Shown in pieces: positions 9,372-18,048 of a stretch of DNA of 64,000 bases. Made by a program: the position numbers and the translations under genes. The notes under the pieces were generated by a model, which searched no databases, was not told where the DNA came from, and saw only the letters and a program-made list of their open reading frames with translations. The first letter of the stretch is position 1. Each line of letters opens with the position of its first letter. Source of the DNA: JANNNF01 sp963772935 (GTDB taxonomy: Bacteria > Pseudomonadota > Alphaproteobacteria > Rhodobacterales > Rhodobacteraceae); assembly GCA_963772935.1 (NCBI GenBank), contig CAVYZK010000004.1:496001-560000 (forward strand). The letters are read 5' to 3'.

Positions 9372-10888
9372 TGCAGCAGGCTGATCCCGGTCATCTCAGC
9401 CGGTTGCGGCAGCCCCATCAGTTGCAGGATCGACGGGGCCAGATCGCAGAGCCGCCCGCCATCGCGCAGGGTCGCGCCCACAGGCCCGCCCACCAGAATC
9501 ACCGGCACCGGGTTCAGCGTGTGCGACGTGTGCGGCCCGCCCGACACCGGGTCGATCATCACCTCGCAATTGCCATGGTCGGCGGTGACGATCATTGCCC
9601 CGCCAACCGCACCCAAAGCGGCCAAGGCGCGGCCAAGGGCGCGGTCCACCGCCTCGCACGCCAGTATCGCGGCGGGCAGGCTGCCGGTGTGGCCAACCAT
9701 ATCGGGGTTGGCAAAGTTCACCACGATCAGGTCATGGCGCGCGGTGATGGCCTCGACCAGACGGTCGCCGACCTCCACCGAGCTCATCTCGGGTTGCAGG
9801 TCATAGGTGGCGACCTTGGGCGATTGCGGCATGGCGCGGCTTTCGCCGTCAAACGGCACCTCGCGGCCCCCGTTCAGAAAGAAGGTGACGTGGGGGTATT
9901 TTTCGGTTTCGGCCAGCCGGAATTGCGTCAGGCCGTGGCTTGCCACCCATTCGCCAAGCGTGTTGGTCAGGGTGCGCTTGGGGTAGGCGGTGGTCATGTA
10001 ACCCGCATGGGCGGTGGAATATTCCACCATCCCCAGCATCGCCGACCATTTGGGGCGGGGGCCGGTGGCAAAACCGGCAAAGTCGGGGGCACCAAAGGCG
10101 GACAGAATCTCGCGCGACCGGTCTGCGCGGAAGTTCAGGCAAAAGATGCCGTCGCCGTCCCGCGCGCCCATGTAGTTGGCGATCACCGTGGGGGCCAGAA
10201 ATTCGTCCGTCTCGGCAATGGCATAGGAATTTGAAACGGCGGTGACGGCATCAGGGGCCGCTGACCCCAAGCCAAACACCATCGCGCCATAGGCCCGGCT
10301 GACCCGTTCCCAGCGGTTGTCCCGGTCCATCGCCCAGTACCGGCCGGTGACGGTGGCAACCGTGGCCCCTTCGGGCAGGTTGGCGACCAGCCGTTCGACA
10401 AAGCCCAAACCGGATGAGGGGGCCACATCGCGCCCGTCGGTGATGGCATGCACCAACACCGGCACCCCCTGCGCCACCAGCGCTTTCGCCGCCGCCAGCA
10501 CATGCACGATATGCCCGTGCACCCCGCCATCAGACGCCACGCCCATCAGATGCGCGCGACCGCCCGCCGCCTTGACGCGGTCCGCAAAGGCCAGCAACTC
10601 CGCGTTCTGCGCGAATGACCCATCCTCGACCGCCAGATCAATCGCCCCCAGATCCATCGCCACCACCCGGCCCGCGCCGATGTTGGTATGGCCGACCTCG
10701 GAATTGCCCATCTGCCCGGTGGGAAGGCCGACATCGGGGCCATGGGTGATCAGGGTGGAATGGGGGCAGGTGGCCCAGAGCCGGTTGAAATTGGGCACAT
10801 CGGCCTGCGCGGGGGCCGAGCTTTCGGGGATCGGGCCAAGGCCCCAGCCATCCAGAATACACAGAACAACGGGTTTTCCGGCCGACAT
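9368..10888 (-). CDS. gpmI: 2,3-bisphosphoglycerate-independent phosphoglycerate mutase
   Basis: Interconverts 3- and 2-phosphoglycerate in glycolysis using two Mn ions and a phosphoserine intermediate. The 506-residue length is typical. It begins PVVLCILDGWGLG (first metal Asp), has the nucleophile motif GNSEVGHTNIGAGR near residue 65, and ends with the metal site TADHGNCEVM. I chose the ATG at 10888, preceded by AAAGGGCG; an upstream ATG at 10987 would read through the palindromic intergenic DNA. It is first of the gpmI-envC-ctpA group. Confidence 0.95.
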   Translation of the reverse strand: MSAGKPVVLCILDGWGLGPIPESSAPAQADVPNFNRLWATCPHSTLITHGPDVGLPTGQMGNSEVGHTNIGAGRVVAMDLGAIDLAVEDGSFAQNAELLAFADRVKAAGGRAHLMGVASDGGVHGHIVHVLAAAKALVAQGVPVLVHAITDGRDVAPSSGLGFVERLVANLPEGATVATVTGRYWAMDRDNRWERVSRAYGAMVFGLGSAAPDAVTAVSNSYAIAETDEFLAPTVIANYMGARDGDGIFCLNFRADRSREILSAFGAPDFAGFATGPRPKWSAMLGMVEYSTAHAGYMTTAYPKRTLTNTLGEWVASHGLTQFRLAETEKYPHVTFFLNGGREVPFDGESRAMPQSPKVATYDLQPEMSSVEVGDRLVEAITARHDLIVVNFANPDMVGHTGSLPAAILACEAVDRALGRALAALGAVGGAMIVTADHGNCEVMIDPVSGGPHTSHTLNPVPVILVGGPVGATLRDGGRLCDLAPSILQLMGLPQPAEMTGISLLQ

Positions 10889-10963
10889 GAGACGCCCTTT
10901 CGCTTGGTCTGTCTGGCTTCTATCGCCCGGATTGGCGCAGAGCAACGGTGGGGTTCGTAGCCC

Positions 10964-11006
10964 AAATTTTTTCGAAAAAATTTGCACGAATTTTCGAAAA
11001 TTCGTG
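10964..11006. repeat. Twin perfect palindromes centred on TTCGAA
   Basis: Two perfect 20-bp palindromes stand 2 bp apart between gpmI and rlmH: AAATTTTTTCGAAAAAATTT at 10964-10983 and ACGAATTTTCGAAAATTCGT at 10986-11005 (extended by one C:G pair). They are extremely AT-rich in a GC-rich genome. On the minus strand they could terminate rlmH transcripts; they could equally be a protein-binding site upstream of gpmI. Confidence 0.8.
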
Positions 11007-11020
11007 GTCCCGCCCTTCCC

Positions 11021-11491
11021 TCACGCCCGGTGATACGGCCCGCCGCCCAGAATCGTCGCGGCCCGGTACAACTGTTCCGCCAGCATCACCCGCACCAGCA
11101 TATGCGGCCAGACCATGCGGCCAAAGGACAGGGCGAAATCCGCGCGGGCGCGCAAGGCGGGGTCGATTCCGTCTGCCCCGCCAATCACAAAGGCCACGTC
11201 CTGCCGCCCGCCATCGCGCCAGCGGGCCAGTTGGGCGGCGAAATCGGGGCTGGACAGCACGACGCCGCGTTCATCCAGCACGGCCAGCAGCGCCCCTGAT
11301 GGCACGGCACGGGCCAAAAGATCGCCCTCTGCCGCCATGCCGAGGTTCTTCTTGTCTTCAACCTCATGCTCGGTCAGCGGCCCCAATCCAAGGGGCCGCC
11401 CGGTGCGGTCAAAGCGGGTGATATAATCGTCCACCAGCGCGCGTTCCGGGCCTGCCCGCAGGCGGCCCACGGCGCACAGGTGCAGGCGCAT
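11021..11491 (-). CDS. rlmH: 23S rRNA (pseudouridine1915-N3)-methyltransferase RlmH
   Basis: A 156-residue SPOUT methyltransferase that methylates pseudouridine 1915 in helix 69 of 23S rRNA on the 70S ribosome. The knot motifs are visible: LLAVLDERGVVLSS near residue 68, the SAM-binding FVIGGADGID around 101-110, and the C-terminal MVWPHMLVRVMLAEQLYRA. It follows rsfS with a one-base stop/start overlap, the usual ribosome-related pair. Confidence 0.95.
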   Translation of the reverse strand: MRLHLCAVGRLRAGPERALVDDYITRFDRTGRPLGLGPLTEHEVEDKKNLGMAAEGDLLARAVPSGALLAVLDERGVVLSSPDFAAQLARWRDGGRQDVAFVIGGADGIDPALRARADFALSFGRMVWPHMLVRVMLAEQLYRAATILGGGPYHRA

Positions 11492-11967
11492 CAGGTGTCG
11501 CTATCAAAGTCGGCTTCGTCACGGTCGGGCATCCCGCGATGGGCGGAGCCAGAAAGCCACATCTTTTCAAGCTGATAAAAGTCGCGCACTTCGGGCCGGA
11601 AGACATGGACGATCACATCGCCCGCATCAATCAGCACCCAATCGCCGGTGTCTTTGCCTTCCATCCGGGCGAGGATGCGGTATTCCTCCTTCAGACGGTC
11701 TGCCAGCTTTTCCGAAATGGCCGCGACTTGACGGGTCGATCGGCCCGAACAAATCACCATGTAATCAGCCACATCAGACCGCCCGCGCAGATCGATCTGC
11801 ACGATTTCTTCGGCTTTGTCATCGTCAACCGAGGCCAGCACGCTCGCCAGCAATTGCTCGGCGCTGTAATCGGGGGGGGCGCTTGCCGCGCCGTAGGGGC
11901 GGGGGTCGCGGGGGCCGACCGGCAATCCGGTCGCAGGGTCAGAATGAGACAGGACAACGTCCTCCAT
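11491..11967 (-). CDS. rsfS: Ribosomal silencing factor RsfS
   Basis: Binds L14 (uL14) on the 50S subunit and blocks subunit joining when nutrients are low. The Iojap/RsfS domain occupies the C-terminal two-thirds (KAEEIVQIDLRGRSDVADYMVICSG, then DTGDWVLIDAGDVIVHVF). An N-terminal extension of about 45 residues is typical of Rhodobacteraceae. The ATG at 11967 is my choice; an upstream ATG at 12018 is possible and neither has a strong Shine-Dalgarno. Confidence 0.92.
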   Translation of the reverse strand: MEDVVLSHSDPATGLPVGPRDPRPYGAASAPPDYSAEQLLASVLASVDDDKAEEIVQIDLRGRSDVADYMVICSGRSTRQVAAISEKLADRLKEEYRILARMEGKDTGDWVLIDAGDVIVHVFRPEVRDFYQLEKMWLSGSAHRGMPDRDEADFDSDT

Positions 11968-12237
11968 AAACGCGTGCCATTCCGCCCCGGCACAGGGAAT
12001 TTCAGTGCAGTCTAGCACCGCAGGGCGCGCTTCTCAACGCAGTGATCGGCGCGGTGATCGACGCAAGCCTGCGCGGATACGCCGGGTCAGGCGTGGTTGC
12101 AAGGGTGAATGGCGCTTGGATTGTGCATCTTGGCACAGCTATGCGTGTGGCGCATGGCGCAATCCCGCGCCGGGGGCTGGCAATCCATGCCGCAGCGCAG
12201 CATCTTGGGGGCAGGGAGGCTTATGGAGTAAAACGAC

Positions 12238-12381
12238 ATGACTTATCTGATCCAACACTTGTTTCCGCGCCGCCTAAGCCGCGAGGACCGCGAACTGGCC
12301 TATCTGAACGACAGCGTCAGCATCTATGATCTGGAATGCCGCGAGCGTGAAATCGCTGCGGGCAAATTCGCCGGTCATTAA
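12238..12381 (+). CDS. Small DUF3563-like protein
   Basis: A 47-residue ORF starting at an ATG with GGAG nine bases upstream. Its sequence (LSREDRELAYLNDSVSIYDL followed by ECREREI) resembles the short DUF3563 proteins of proteobacteria, which carry a YL-x-x-(A/S)-V-x-x-x-DLE-R core. Its function is unknown. It is a single gene facing leuC. Confidence 0.6.
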   Translation: MTYLIQHLFPRRLSREDRELAYLNDSVSIYDLECREREIAAGKFAGH

Positions 12382-12597
12382 GCGATTTCGCCTTCGGCTA
12401 TTGGAGTGTGCTTGCCTGAACCCCGCGAAGGGCGTATCAGGCGGGCTATGACCCGGACCGTCACCCTGGATGATCACGCGCGGATGCCTTGGCGCTTTTA
12501 CGGTGCCCAGCAAGGCCTGCTTGCACGCGGCTGAAGCCGCTTCTATCCCGACGCGCCAACCATAGTCCCACGCCATTCCCAAACCCGAGGAAGAGCC
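12382..12597 (+). promoter_or_regulatory. leuC upstream region with a possible 16-codon leader ORF
   Basis: This 216-bp leader holds no ordinary gene. A 16-codon ORF (ATG at 12484, stop at 12532-12534; MPWRFYGAQQGLLARG) ends inside the loop of a 6-bp GC hairpin GCGGCT/AGCCGC (12527-12540) followed by TTCT. The layout recalls an attenuator, but the peptide has only two adjacent Leu codons and no good ribosome-binding site, so the role is speculative. Confidence 0.25.
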
Positions 12598-14016
12598 ATG
12601 ACCGCTCGCACACTCTATGACAAAATCTGGGACGATCACGTCGTCCATCAGGCCGAAGACGGCACCTGCCTTTTGTACATCGACCGCCATCTGGTCCATG
12701 AAGTGACCAGCCCGCAAGCCTTTGAAGGCCTGCGGATGACAGGTCGCAAAGTGCGCGCGCCGGAAAAAACCATCGCCGTGCCGGACCATAACGTGCCGAC
12801 CACGCTGGACCGCGCCAATGCCGCGACGATGACCGAGGACAGCCGCATTCAGGTGCAGGCGCTGGACCAGAACGCGAAAGATTTCGGCATCCATTACTAT
12901 CCGGTGTCGGATGTGCGCCAAGGCATCGTGCATATTGTTGGCCCAGAACAGGGCTGGACCCTGCCGGGGATGACAGTTGTGTGTGGGGATTCTCACACGG
13001 CGACGCATGGTGCGTTTGGCTCGCTGGCGCATGGCATTGGTACGTCCGAGGTGGAGCATGTGCTGGCGACGCAGACGCTGATCCAGCGCAAGGGCAAGAA
13101 CCTGAAGGTGGAGATCACCGGGTCATTGCGCCCGGGGGTGACCGCCAAGGACATTACCATGGCGGTGATCGGTGAAACCGGCACCGGCGGCGGCACCGGC
13201 TATGTCATTGAATATTGTGGCCAAGCCATTCGTGAGCTGTCGATGGAAGGCCGCATGACCGTCTGCAACATGGCGATCGAGGGCGGCGCGCGCGCAGGTC
13301 TGATCGCGCCGGATGAGAAAACCTTCGCCTATTGCATGGGCCGCCCGCACGCGCCGAAAGGTGCCGCTTGGGAGGCTGCGGTGGCCTATTGGAAGACGCT
13401 TTACACCGATGAAGGCGCGTTTTTCGACAAAGTGGTGACGATCAAGGGCGAAGACATTGCCCCCTTGGTCACCTGGGGCACCTCGCCCGAGGATGTGCTG
13501 CCGATCACGGCAGTCGTGCCCTCGCCGTCCGATTTCACCGGCGGCAAGGTTGAGGCCGTGCAGCGCGCGTTGGACTACATGGGTCTCGTTCCCGGCCAAA
13601 AGCTGAGCGATATCAAGATCGACACCGTGTTCATCGGGTCTTGCACCAATGGCCGGATCGAAGATCTGCGTGCTGCTGCGGCGATCCTGAAGGGTAAGAA
13701 GAAGAAAGACGGCATCCGTGCGATGGTTGTTCCGGGTTCGGGCCTTGTTCGTGCGCAGGCGGAAGAAGAAGGTCTGGCGCAGATCTTTATCGACGCTGGC
13801 TTTGAATGGCGTCTGGCGGGATGCTCGATGTGCCTCGCGATGAACCCCGACCAACTGGCACCGGGCGAGAGGTGTGCCGCCACCTCCAACCGCAACTTTG
13901 AGGGCCGCCAGGGTCGCGGAGGCCGCACGCATCTGCTGTCGCCGGGCATGGCTGCCGCCGCCGCAATCACGGGGCATCTGACCGATGTGCGCGAGCTGAT
14001 GGCAGAGACGGTGTAA
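12598..14016 (+). CDS. leuC: 3-isopropylmalate dehydratase large subunit
   Basis: Isomerises 2- to 3-isopropylmalate in leucine synthesis together with LeuD. The 472-residue protein has the aconitase-fold markers VCGDSHTATHGAFGSLAHGI and the three [4Fe-4S] cysteines: one in FIGSCTNGR (residue about 348) and two in CSMCLAMNPD (about 409 and 412). Length is normal. leuD follows after 12 bp with GGGAG before its start. Confidence 0.97.
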   Translation: MTARTLYDKIWDDHVVHQAEDGTCLLYIDRHLVHEVTSPQAFEGLRMTGRKVRAPEKTIAVPDHNVPTTLDRANAATMTEDSRIQVQALDQNAKDFGIHYYPVSDVRQGIVHIVGPEQGWTLPGMTVVCGDSHTATHGAFGSLAHGIGTSEVEHVLATQTLIQRKGKNLKVEITGSLRPGVTAKDITMAVIGETGTGGGTGYVIEYCGQAIRELSMEGRMTVCNMAIEGGARAGLIAPDEKTFAYCMGRPHAPKGAAWEAAVAYWKTLYTDEGAFFDKVVTIKGEDIAPLVTWGTSPEDVLPITAVVPSPSDFTGGKVEAVQRALDYMGLVPGQKLSDIKIDTVFIGSCTNGRIEDLRAAAAILKGKKKKDGIRAMVVPGSGLVRAQAEEEGLAQIFIDAGFEWRLAGCSMCLAMNPDQLAPGERCAATSNRNFEGRQGRGGRTHLLSPGMAAAAAITGHLTDVRELMAETV

Positions 14017-14028
14017 GGGAGCGAAATC

Positions 14029-14634
14029 ATGGAAAAATTCACCACCCTGACCGGCATCGCAGCACCCATGCCCTTGGTCAATATCGACACCGATATGATC
14101 ATCCCCAAGCAGTTCCTGAAGACCATCAAACGGTCGGGCCTTGGGGTGAACCTGTTCGACGAGATGCGCTATAACCTCGACGGCAGCGAGATCGCTGATT
14201 TCGTGCTGAACCAGCCCGCCTATCGCACGTCCGAGATCATCGTGGCGGGGGACAACTTCGGTTGTGGTTCCTCGCGCGAACATGCGCCTTGGGCGCTGCT
14301 CGATTTCGGCATCCGCTGTGTGATCGCGACCAGCTTTGCCGATATCTTTTACAACAACTGCTTCAAGAACGGCATCCTGCCGATCGTGATGCCCGCCGAG
14401 GTGGTGGAAAGTCTGATGGCCGATGCCCGCAAGGGGGCCAACGCTCGCATGACGGTCAGCCTGCAAGATCAGACGGTGACCACGTCAGACGGGCAGAGCT
14501 TTGCGTTCGAGGTGGACCCCTTCCGCAAGCACTGTCTGATGAACGGATTGGACGATATCGGCCTGACGCTGGAAAAGGCGGCGGCCATCGACAGCTATGA
14601 ATCAAAGGTCGGCTCTCTGCGCCCTTGGGCCTGA
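14029..14634 (+). CDS. leuD: 3-isopropylmalate dehydratase small subunit
   Basis: A 201-residue partner of LeuC that supplies the swivel domain of the isomerase. Recognisable by LVNIDTDMIIPKQFLKTI near residue 20 and the substrate-binding loop FGCGSSREHAPWALLDFGI around residue 80. It ends just before a strong terminator, so leuC-leuD is a two-gene unit. Confidence 0.97.
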   Translation: MEKFTTLTGIAAPMPLVNIDTDMIIPKQFLKTIKRSGLGVNLFDEMRYNLDGSEIADFVLNQPAYRTSEIIVAGDNFGCGSSREHAPWALLDFGIRCVIATSFADIFYNNCFKNGILPIVMPAEVVESLMADARKGANARMTVSLQDQTVTTSDGQSFAFEVDPFRKHCLMNGLDDIGLTLEKAAAIDSYESKVGSLRPWA

Positions 14635-14656
14635 AACCGCGCTGTCCACCACATAT

Positions 14657-14686
14657 AGGGCCGCCCCATAGGGCGGCCCTTTTTTC
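14657..14686 (+). terminator. Rho-independent terminator of leuCD
   Basis: Perfect 10-bp stem AGGGCCGCCC/GGGCGGCCCT with a CATA loop, followed by six T residues. Confidence 0.92.
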
Positions 14687-14893
14687 ATCCACAGTTTGAT
14701 TCAATCCTGCAACACATTTGACGCGAAAGCGCCGCAATGATTGTGTGTTAATTGCCAATCACTTGCGGGACTTGGCGAAAGAAGGCACAAATTGGGCAAG
14801 ATTGAGGCAATCCGCCACAATGTGCGGAATATCGTAGGAATAAGGGGGTGGCTTCGCATCATCCCCGTCCGATTTGAGGGTGGCAGGGACGTG

Positions 14894-15727
14894 ATGACGC
14901 GGCTGGCAGGGGCTGTCCTAAGGGCATTTCTGGTGATGGTTCTCATCGCCACGCCTTCGGTACTTTTGCCGCAGATTGGCACCGATACCAAACAGATGGT
15001 GGCGCTTGTGGCCCTGTTCGGCGGCGCGCTGACCTTTGTCGAGTATAACGCGACCTACCCCGGCCTGATCGAGTTTCGCGACGCACCCCCGTTTAACCGC
15101 ATCCGGTTTTCCATGCTGTTTGCGATGGTATTTTTCCTGTCTGTGATCAGCGCAGGCCATGTCGAACCCACCAGCCTGACCCGTTTGTTCGAGGCCGTGG
15201 GCATCGTTCTGGGTGAGGCGCTGGATTTCCCCTATTCTCCGGTACGTCTTGCCACCCTGATGATGGCGGACGGTGCCTTGCCCGATCAGGTGATTGCGGT
15301 GCGCACGGCGGCGGGGTCGTCTTATCTTATATCACTGATATCCCTGGCATTCTTTGTGGTGATCCTGAAGCTTGTCGGTTGGCCGTCGCGCAATGTGGCG
15401 TTCAACGTCTGGGTCAACCTGCCGACTTTCGACCCGACGACCGGCGGCGATGTGGTGGAACGGCTGGAACGGGACGCGCGTGTTAACCTTGCCTTAGGGT
15501 TTTTGCTGCCATTCTTGGTGCCAACTGTGGTGAAGGTGGCGTCTGCGGGGTTTGAACCGCTGACACTGACCTCGCCGCAAACCCTGATCTGGACGATGGC
15601 CGCATGGGCGTTTCTACCTGCCAGTCTGTTCATGCGCGGCATCGCGATGGCGCGGATTGCCGAAATGATCCGGCAAAAGCGCCTGCAAAACGGCGGACAG
15701 GCGTCGCGTGGGTTTATGCCTGCCTGA
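14894..15727 (+). CDS. Multi-spanning inner-membrane protein of unknown function
   Basis: About 277 residues with roughly six hydrophobic segments (for example AFLVMVLIATPSVLLPQIG, FSMLFAMVFFLSVISAG, SLISLAFFVVILKLVGW, LALGFLLPFLVPTVVKV). I recognise no family. I chose the ATG at 14894, preceded by AGGGA, over the ATG at 14741. The 207 bp upstream after the leuD terminator are comparatively AT-rich and probably hold its promoter. The following gene overlaps or abuts its end, so the two are likely cotranscribed. Confidence 0.7.
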   Translation: MTRLAGAVLRAFLVMVLIATPSVLLPQIGTDTKQMVALVALFGGALTFVEYNATYPGLIEFRDAPPFNRIRFSMLFAMVFFLSVISAGHVEPTSLTRLFEAVGIVLGEALDFPYSPVRLATLMMADGALPDQVIAVRTAAGSSYLISLISLAFFVVILKLVGWPSRNVAFNVWVNLPTFDPTTGGDVVERLERDARVNLALGFLLPFLVPTVVKVASAGFEPLTLTSPQTLIWTMAAWAFLPASLFMRGIAMARIAEMIRQKRLQNGGQASRGFMPA

Positions 15728-16755
15728 TCTGGCTGATTCCGCTGCTGGCCGGGGCCGAAACGCTGCGCATTGCCACCTATAATGCTGACCTAACCCGGCG
15801 CGGCCCGGGTTTGCTGCTGCGCGATATTGCGCGCGGGGATGATGCGCAGATTGGCGCTGTGATCGCGGTTCTGGTCGCGGCTGACGCCGATGTCATCCTG
15901 CTGACAGGCATGGATTGGGATTATAATGGCGTCGCACTGGAGGCGTTTGCCAAGGCGATGGCCGCGGCGGGGAAACCCTATGCGCACAGCTTTACCGCAG
16001 AGCCGAATGCAGGCATCCCGACCGGCCTTGATCTGGATGGCAACGGTTATCTCGGCGATGCGCGGGATGCGCAAGGCTACGGTCGATTTGCCGGGGAAGG
16101 GGGGATGGCGGTGCTGTCCCGCTTGGCCATCGACACCGCTGGGGTCCGCGATTTCAGCGGGTTTCTGTGGCGCGATCTGCCCGGTGCCATGATTGGGGGC
16201 GAAGACCCACGGGCGGCAGCTGTGCAGCGCCTGTCTGCCACCGCGCATTGGGATGTGCCGATCGTGCTGCCGAAGGGCGCGTTGCATTTGCTGGCCTGGC
16301 ACGCGACGCCGCCGGTTTTTGACGGGCCGGAAGATCGCAATGGCCGCCGCAACCATGATGAGGCAGCCTTCTGGACGGCCTACCTTGACGGCGATCTGCC
16401 GATGCGCCCGCCCGATGGGTCGTTTGTCCTGCTGGGCGACGGCAACCTTGATCCGGTGGATGGCGAAGGGCTGACAGGGGCCATCACCACGCTGCTGGCC
16501 GACCCACGCCTGCAAGACCCCAAACCACGGGGGCAATCTGCGCGCCGCGATGCGGGCCAGCGGGGCGACCCCGCCATGGACACGGCGCTGTATGATGGCA
16601 TCGGCGGGTTGCGGGTTGATCTGGTGCTGCCCTCTGCCGATCTGACCGTCACCGGCGCAGGCGTATTCTGGCCGCCCGACACAGACCCAATGGCGGCGAC
16701 GGCGGCTGCGGCCTCGCGTCATCGTCTGGTTTGGGTGGATGTTGACCTGCCATAG
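15604..16755 (+). CDS. Secreted endonuclease/exonuclease/phosphatase family protein
   Basis: The protein has a hydrophobic secretion segment (WVYACLIWLIPLLAGA) followed by ETLRIATYNADL, the usual opening of the EEP superfamily, VILLTGMDWDYNG, the catalytic HLLAWHATPP and LLGDGNLDPVDG (Asp-Gly-Asn), and the terminal SRHRLVWVDVDLP with the catalytic His. It probably cuts phosphodiester or phosphomonoester bonds outside the cytoplasm. The start is uncertain: in this frame the only start codon before the signal segment is the ATG at 15604, which overlaps the previous gene by 124 bp. A GTG at 15708 would fit if one base near 15711 were extra. Confidence 0.75.
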   Translation: MGVSTCQSVHARHRDGADCRNDPAKAPAKRRTGVAWVYACLIWLIPLLAGAETLRIATYNADLTRRGPGLLLRDIARGDDAQIGAVIAVLVAADADVILLTGMDWDYNGVALEAFAKAMAAAGKPYAHSFTAEPNAGIPTGLDLDGNGYLGDARDAQGYGRFAGEGGMAVLSRLAIDTAGVRDFSGFLWRDLPGAMIGGEDPRAAAVQRLSATAHWDVPIVLPKGALHLLAWHATPPVFDGPEDRNGRRNHDEAAFWTAYLDGDLPMRPPDGSFVLLGDGNLDPVDGEGLTGAITTLLADPRLQDPKPRGQSARRDAGQRGDPAMDTALYDGIGGLRVDLVLPSADLTVTGAGVFWPPDTDPMAATAAAASRHRLVWVDVDLP

Positions 16756-16828
16756 GGGCCGGACGCTTGACCCCACCGGGCCAAGGGGCTAGGCCAACGC
16801 CAAAATCCCCTTGCAAGGAGCCTGCCCC

Positions 16829-17935
16829 GTGGCAAACCCGTCCATTCTGATCCTCGCCGGTGACGGCATTGGCCCCGAAGTCATGGCCGAAGTGAAGAAA
16901 ATCATCGGCTGGTTCGACGCCAAGCGCGGTATCACCTTTGACGTGTCCGAAGATCTGGTCGGCGGTTGCGCCTATGACGCGCATGGCACGCCGCTGCATG
17001 ATGACACGATGGCAAAGGCCCAGGAGGTGGACGCGGTGCTGCTGGGGGCCGTGGGCGGGCCGAAGTATGACAAGCTGGATTTCAGCGTGAAGCCTGAGCG
17101 GGGCCTGCTGCGCCTGCGCAAGGAGATGGACCTGTTTTCCAACCTGCGCCCGGCCCAATGCTTTGACGCGCTGGCCGATTTCTCCAGCCTGAAGAAAGAG
17201 GTCGTGGCCGGCCTTGATATCGTGATCGTGCGCGAACTGACCTCTGGCGTCTATTTCGGCGAGCCGCGCGGGATTTTCGTCGAAGGCAATGAACGTGTCG
17301 GCATCAACACCCAGCGTTATACCGAATCCGAGATTGCCCGCGTGGCCCGGTCGGCCTTCGAACTGGCGCGCAAGCGCAACAACAAGGTCTGCTCGATGGA
17401 GAAGGCCAATGTGATGGAGTCCGGCATCCTGTGGCGCGAAGTGGTGCAGGAAATCCACGACAAGGAATACCCTGATGTGGAGCTTTCCCACATGTATGCC
17501 GATGCCGGTGCGATGCAGCTTTGCCGCTGGCCCAAGCAGTTTGATGTGATCGTCACCGACAACCTGTTCGGCGACCTTTTGTCGGATATGGCCGCGATGC
17601 TGACCGGCAGCCTTGGCATGTTGCCCTCGGCCAGCCTTGGCCTGCCGATGGCCAATGGCCGCCCGAAGGCGCTGTACGAGCCCGTGCATGGGTCAGCCCC
17701 TGATATTGCGGGAACCGGCAAAGCCAACCCGATTGCCTGCATCCTGTCATTCGCCATGGCGCTGCGCTATTCGTTCAACCTCGGGGATGAGGCCACGCGG
17801 GTGGAACAGGCGGTGGAAAAGGTGCTGGCCGACGGCTTCCGCACCGCCGATCTGATGGGGCCGGAAGGCGGCAGCCCGATCAGCACCGCCCAGATGGGCG
17901 ATGCCGTGATTGCAGCATTGGACGCAAGTTTGTAA
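16829..17935 (+). CDS. leuB: 3-isopropylmalate dehydrogenase
   Basis: NAD-dependent oxidative decarboxylation of 3-isopropylmalate, the third step of leucine synthesis. The GTG at 16829 has AAGGAG eight bases upstream and gives 368 residues beginning ANPSILILAGDGIGPEVM. Family motifs: VRELTSGVYFGEPRG, the NAD site VTDNLFGDLLSDMAAMLTGSLG, and the adenine-binding EPVHGSAPDIAG. It is separated from leuCD by two unrelated genes. Confidence 0.96.
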   Translation: MANPSILILAGDGIGPEVMAEVKKIIGWFDAKRGITFDVSEDLVGGCAYDAHGTPLHDDTMAKAQEVDAVLLGAVGGPKYDKLDFSVKPERGLLRLRKEMDLFSNLRPAQCFDALADFSSLKKEVVAGLDIVIVRELTSGVYFGEPRGIFVEGNERVGINTQRYTESEIARVARSAFELARKRNNKVCSMEKANVMESGILWREVVQEIHDKEYPDVELSHMYADAGAMQLCRWPKQFDVIVTDNLFGDLLSDMAAMLTGSLGMLPSASLGLPMANGRPKALYEPVHGSAPDIAGTGKANPIACILSFAMALRYSFNLGDEATRVEQAVEKVLADGFRTADLMGPEGGSPISTAQMGDAVIAALDASL

Positions 17936-18048
17936 CGAAAAGTGGGGCATCGAAAGGTGCCCCTGCCCTTGTGCCGGGGGCTATTTGGCGCGACAAGGGG
18001 GCGTCAACACGGGCGCCTCCTCGCCCCCTTCGCCGGACCCAGAACACC

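Noticed and set aside
12042..12329. 95-codon plus-strand ORF before the DUF3563-like gene
   Set aside because: No ribosome-binding site, no family resemblance, and it overlaps the better supported 47-codon gene in another frame.
13123..14466. 447-codon minus-strand frame over leuC and leuD
   Set aside because: Antisense shadow of two very well conserved genes.
17944..17963. Hairpin after leuB as a terminator
   Set aside because: A 6-bp GC stem exists (GGGGCA/TGCCCC) but no T-run follows; too weak to call.
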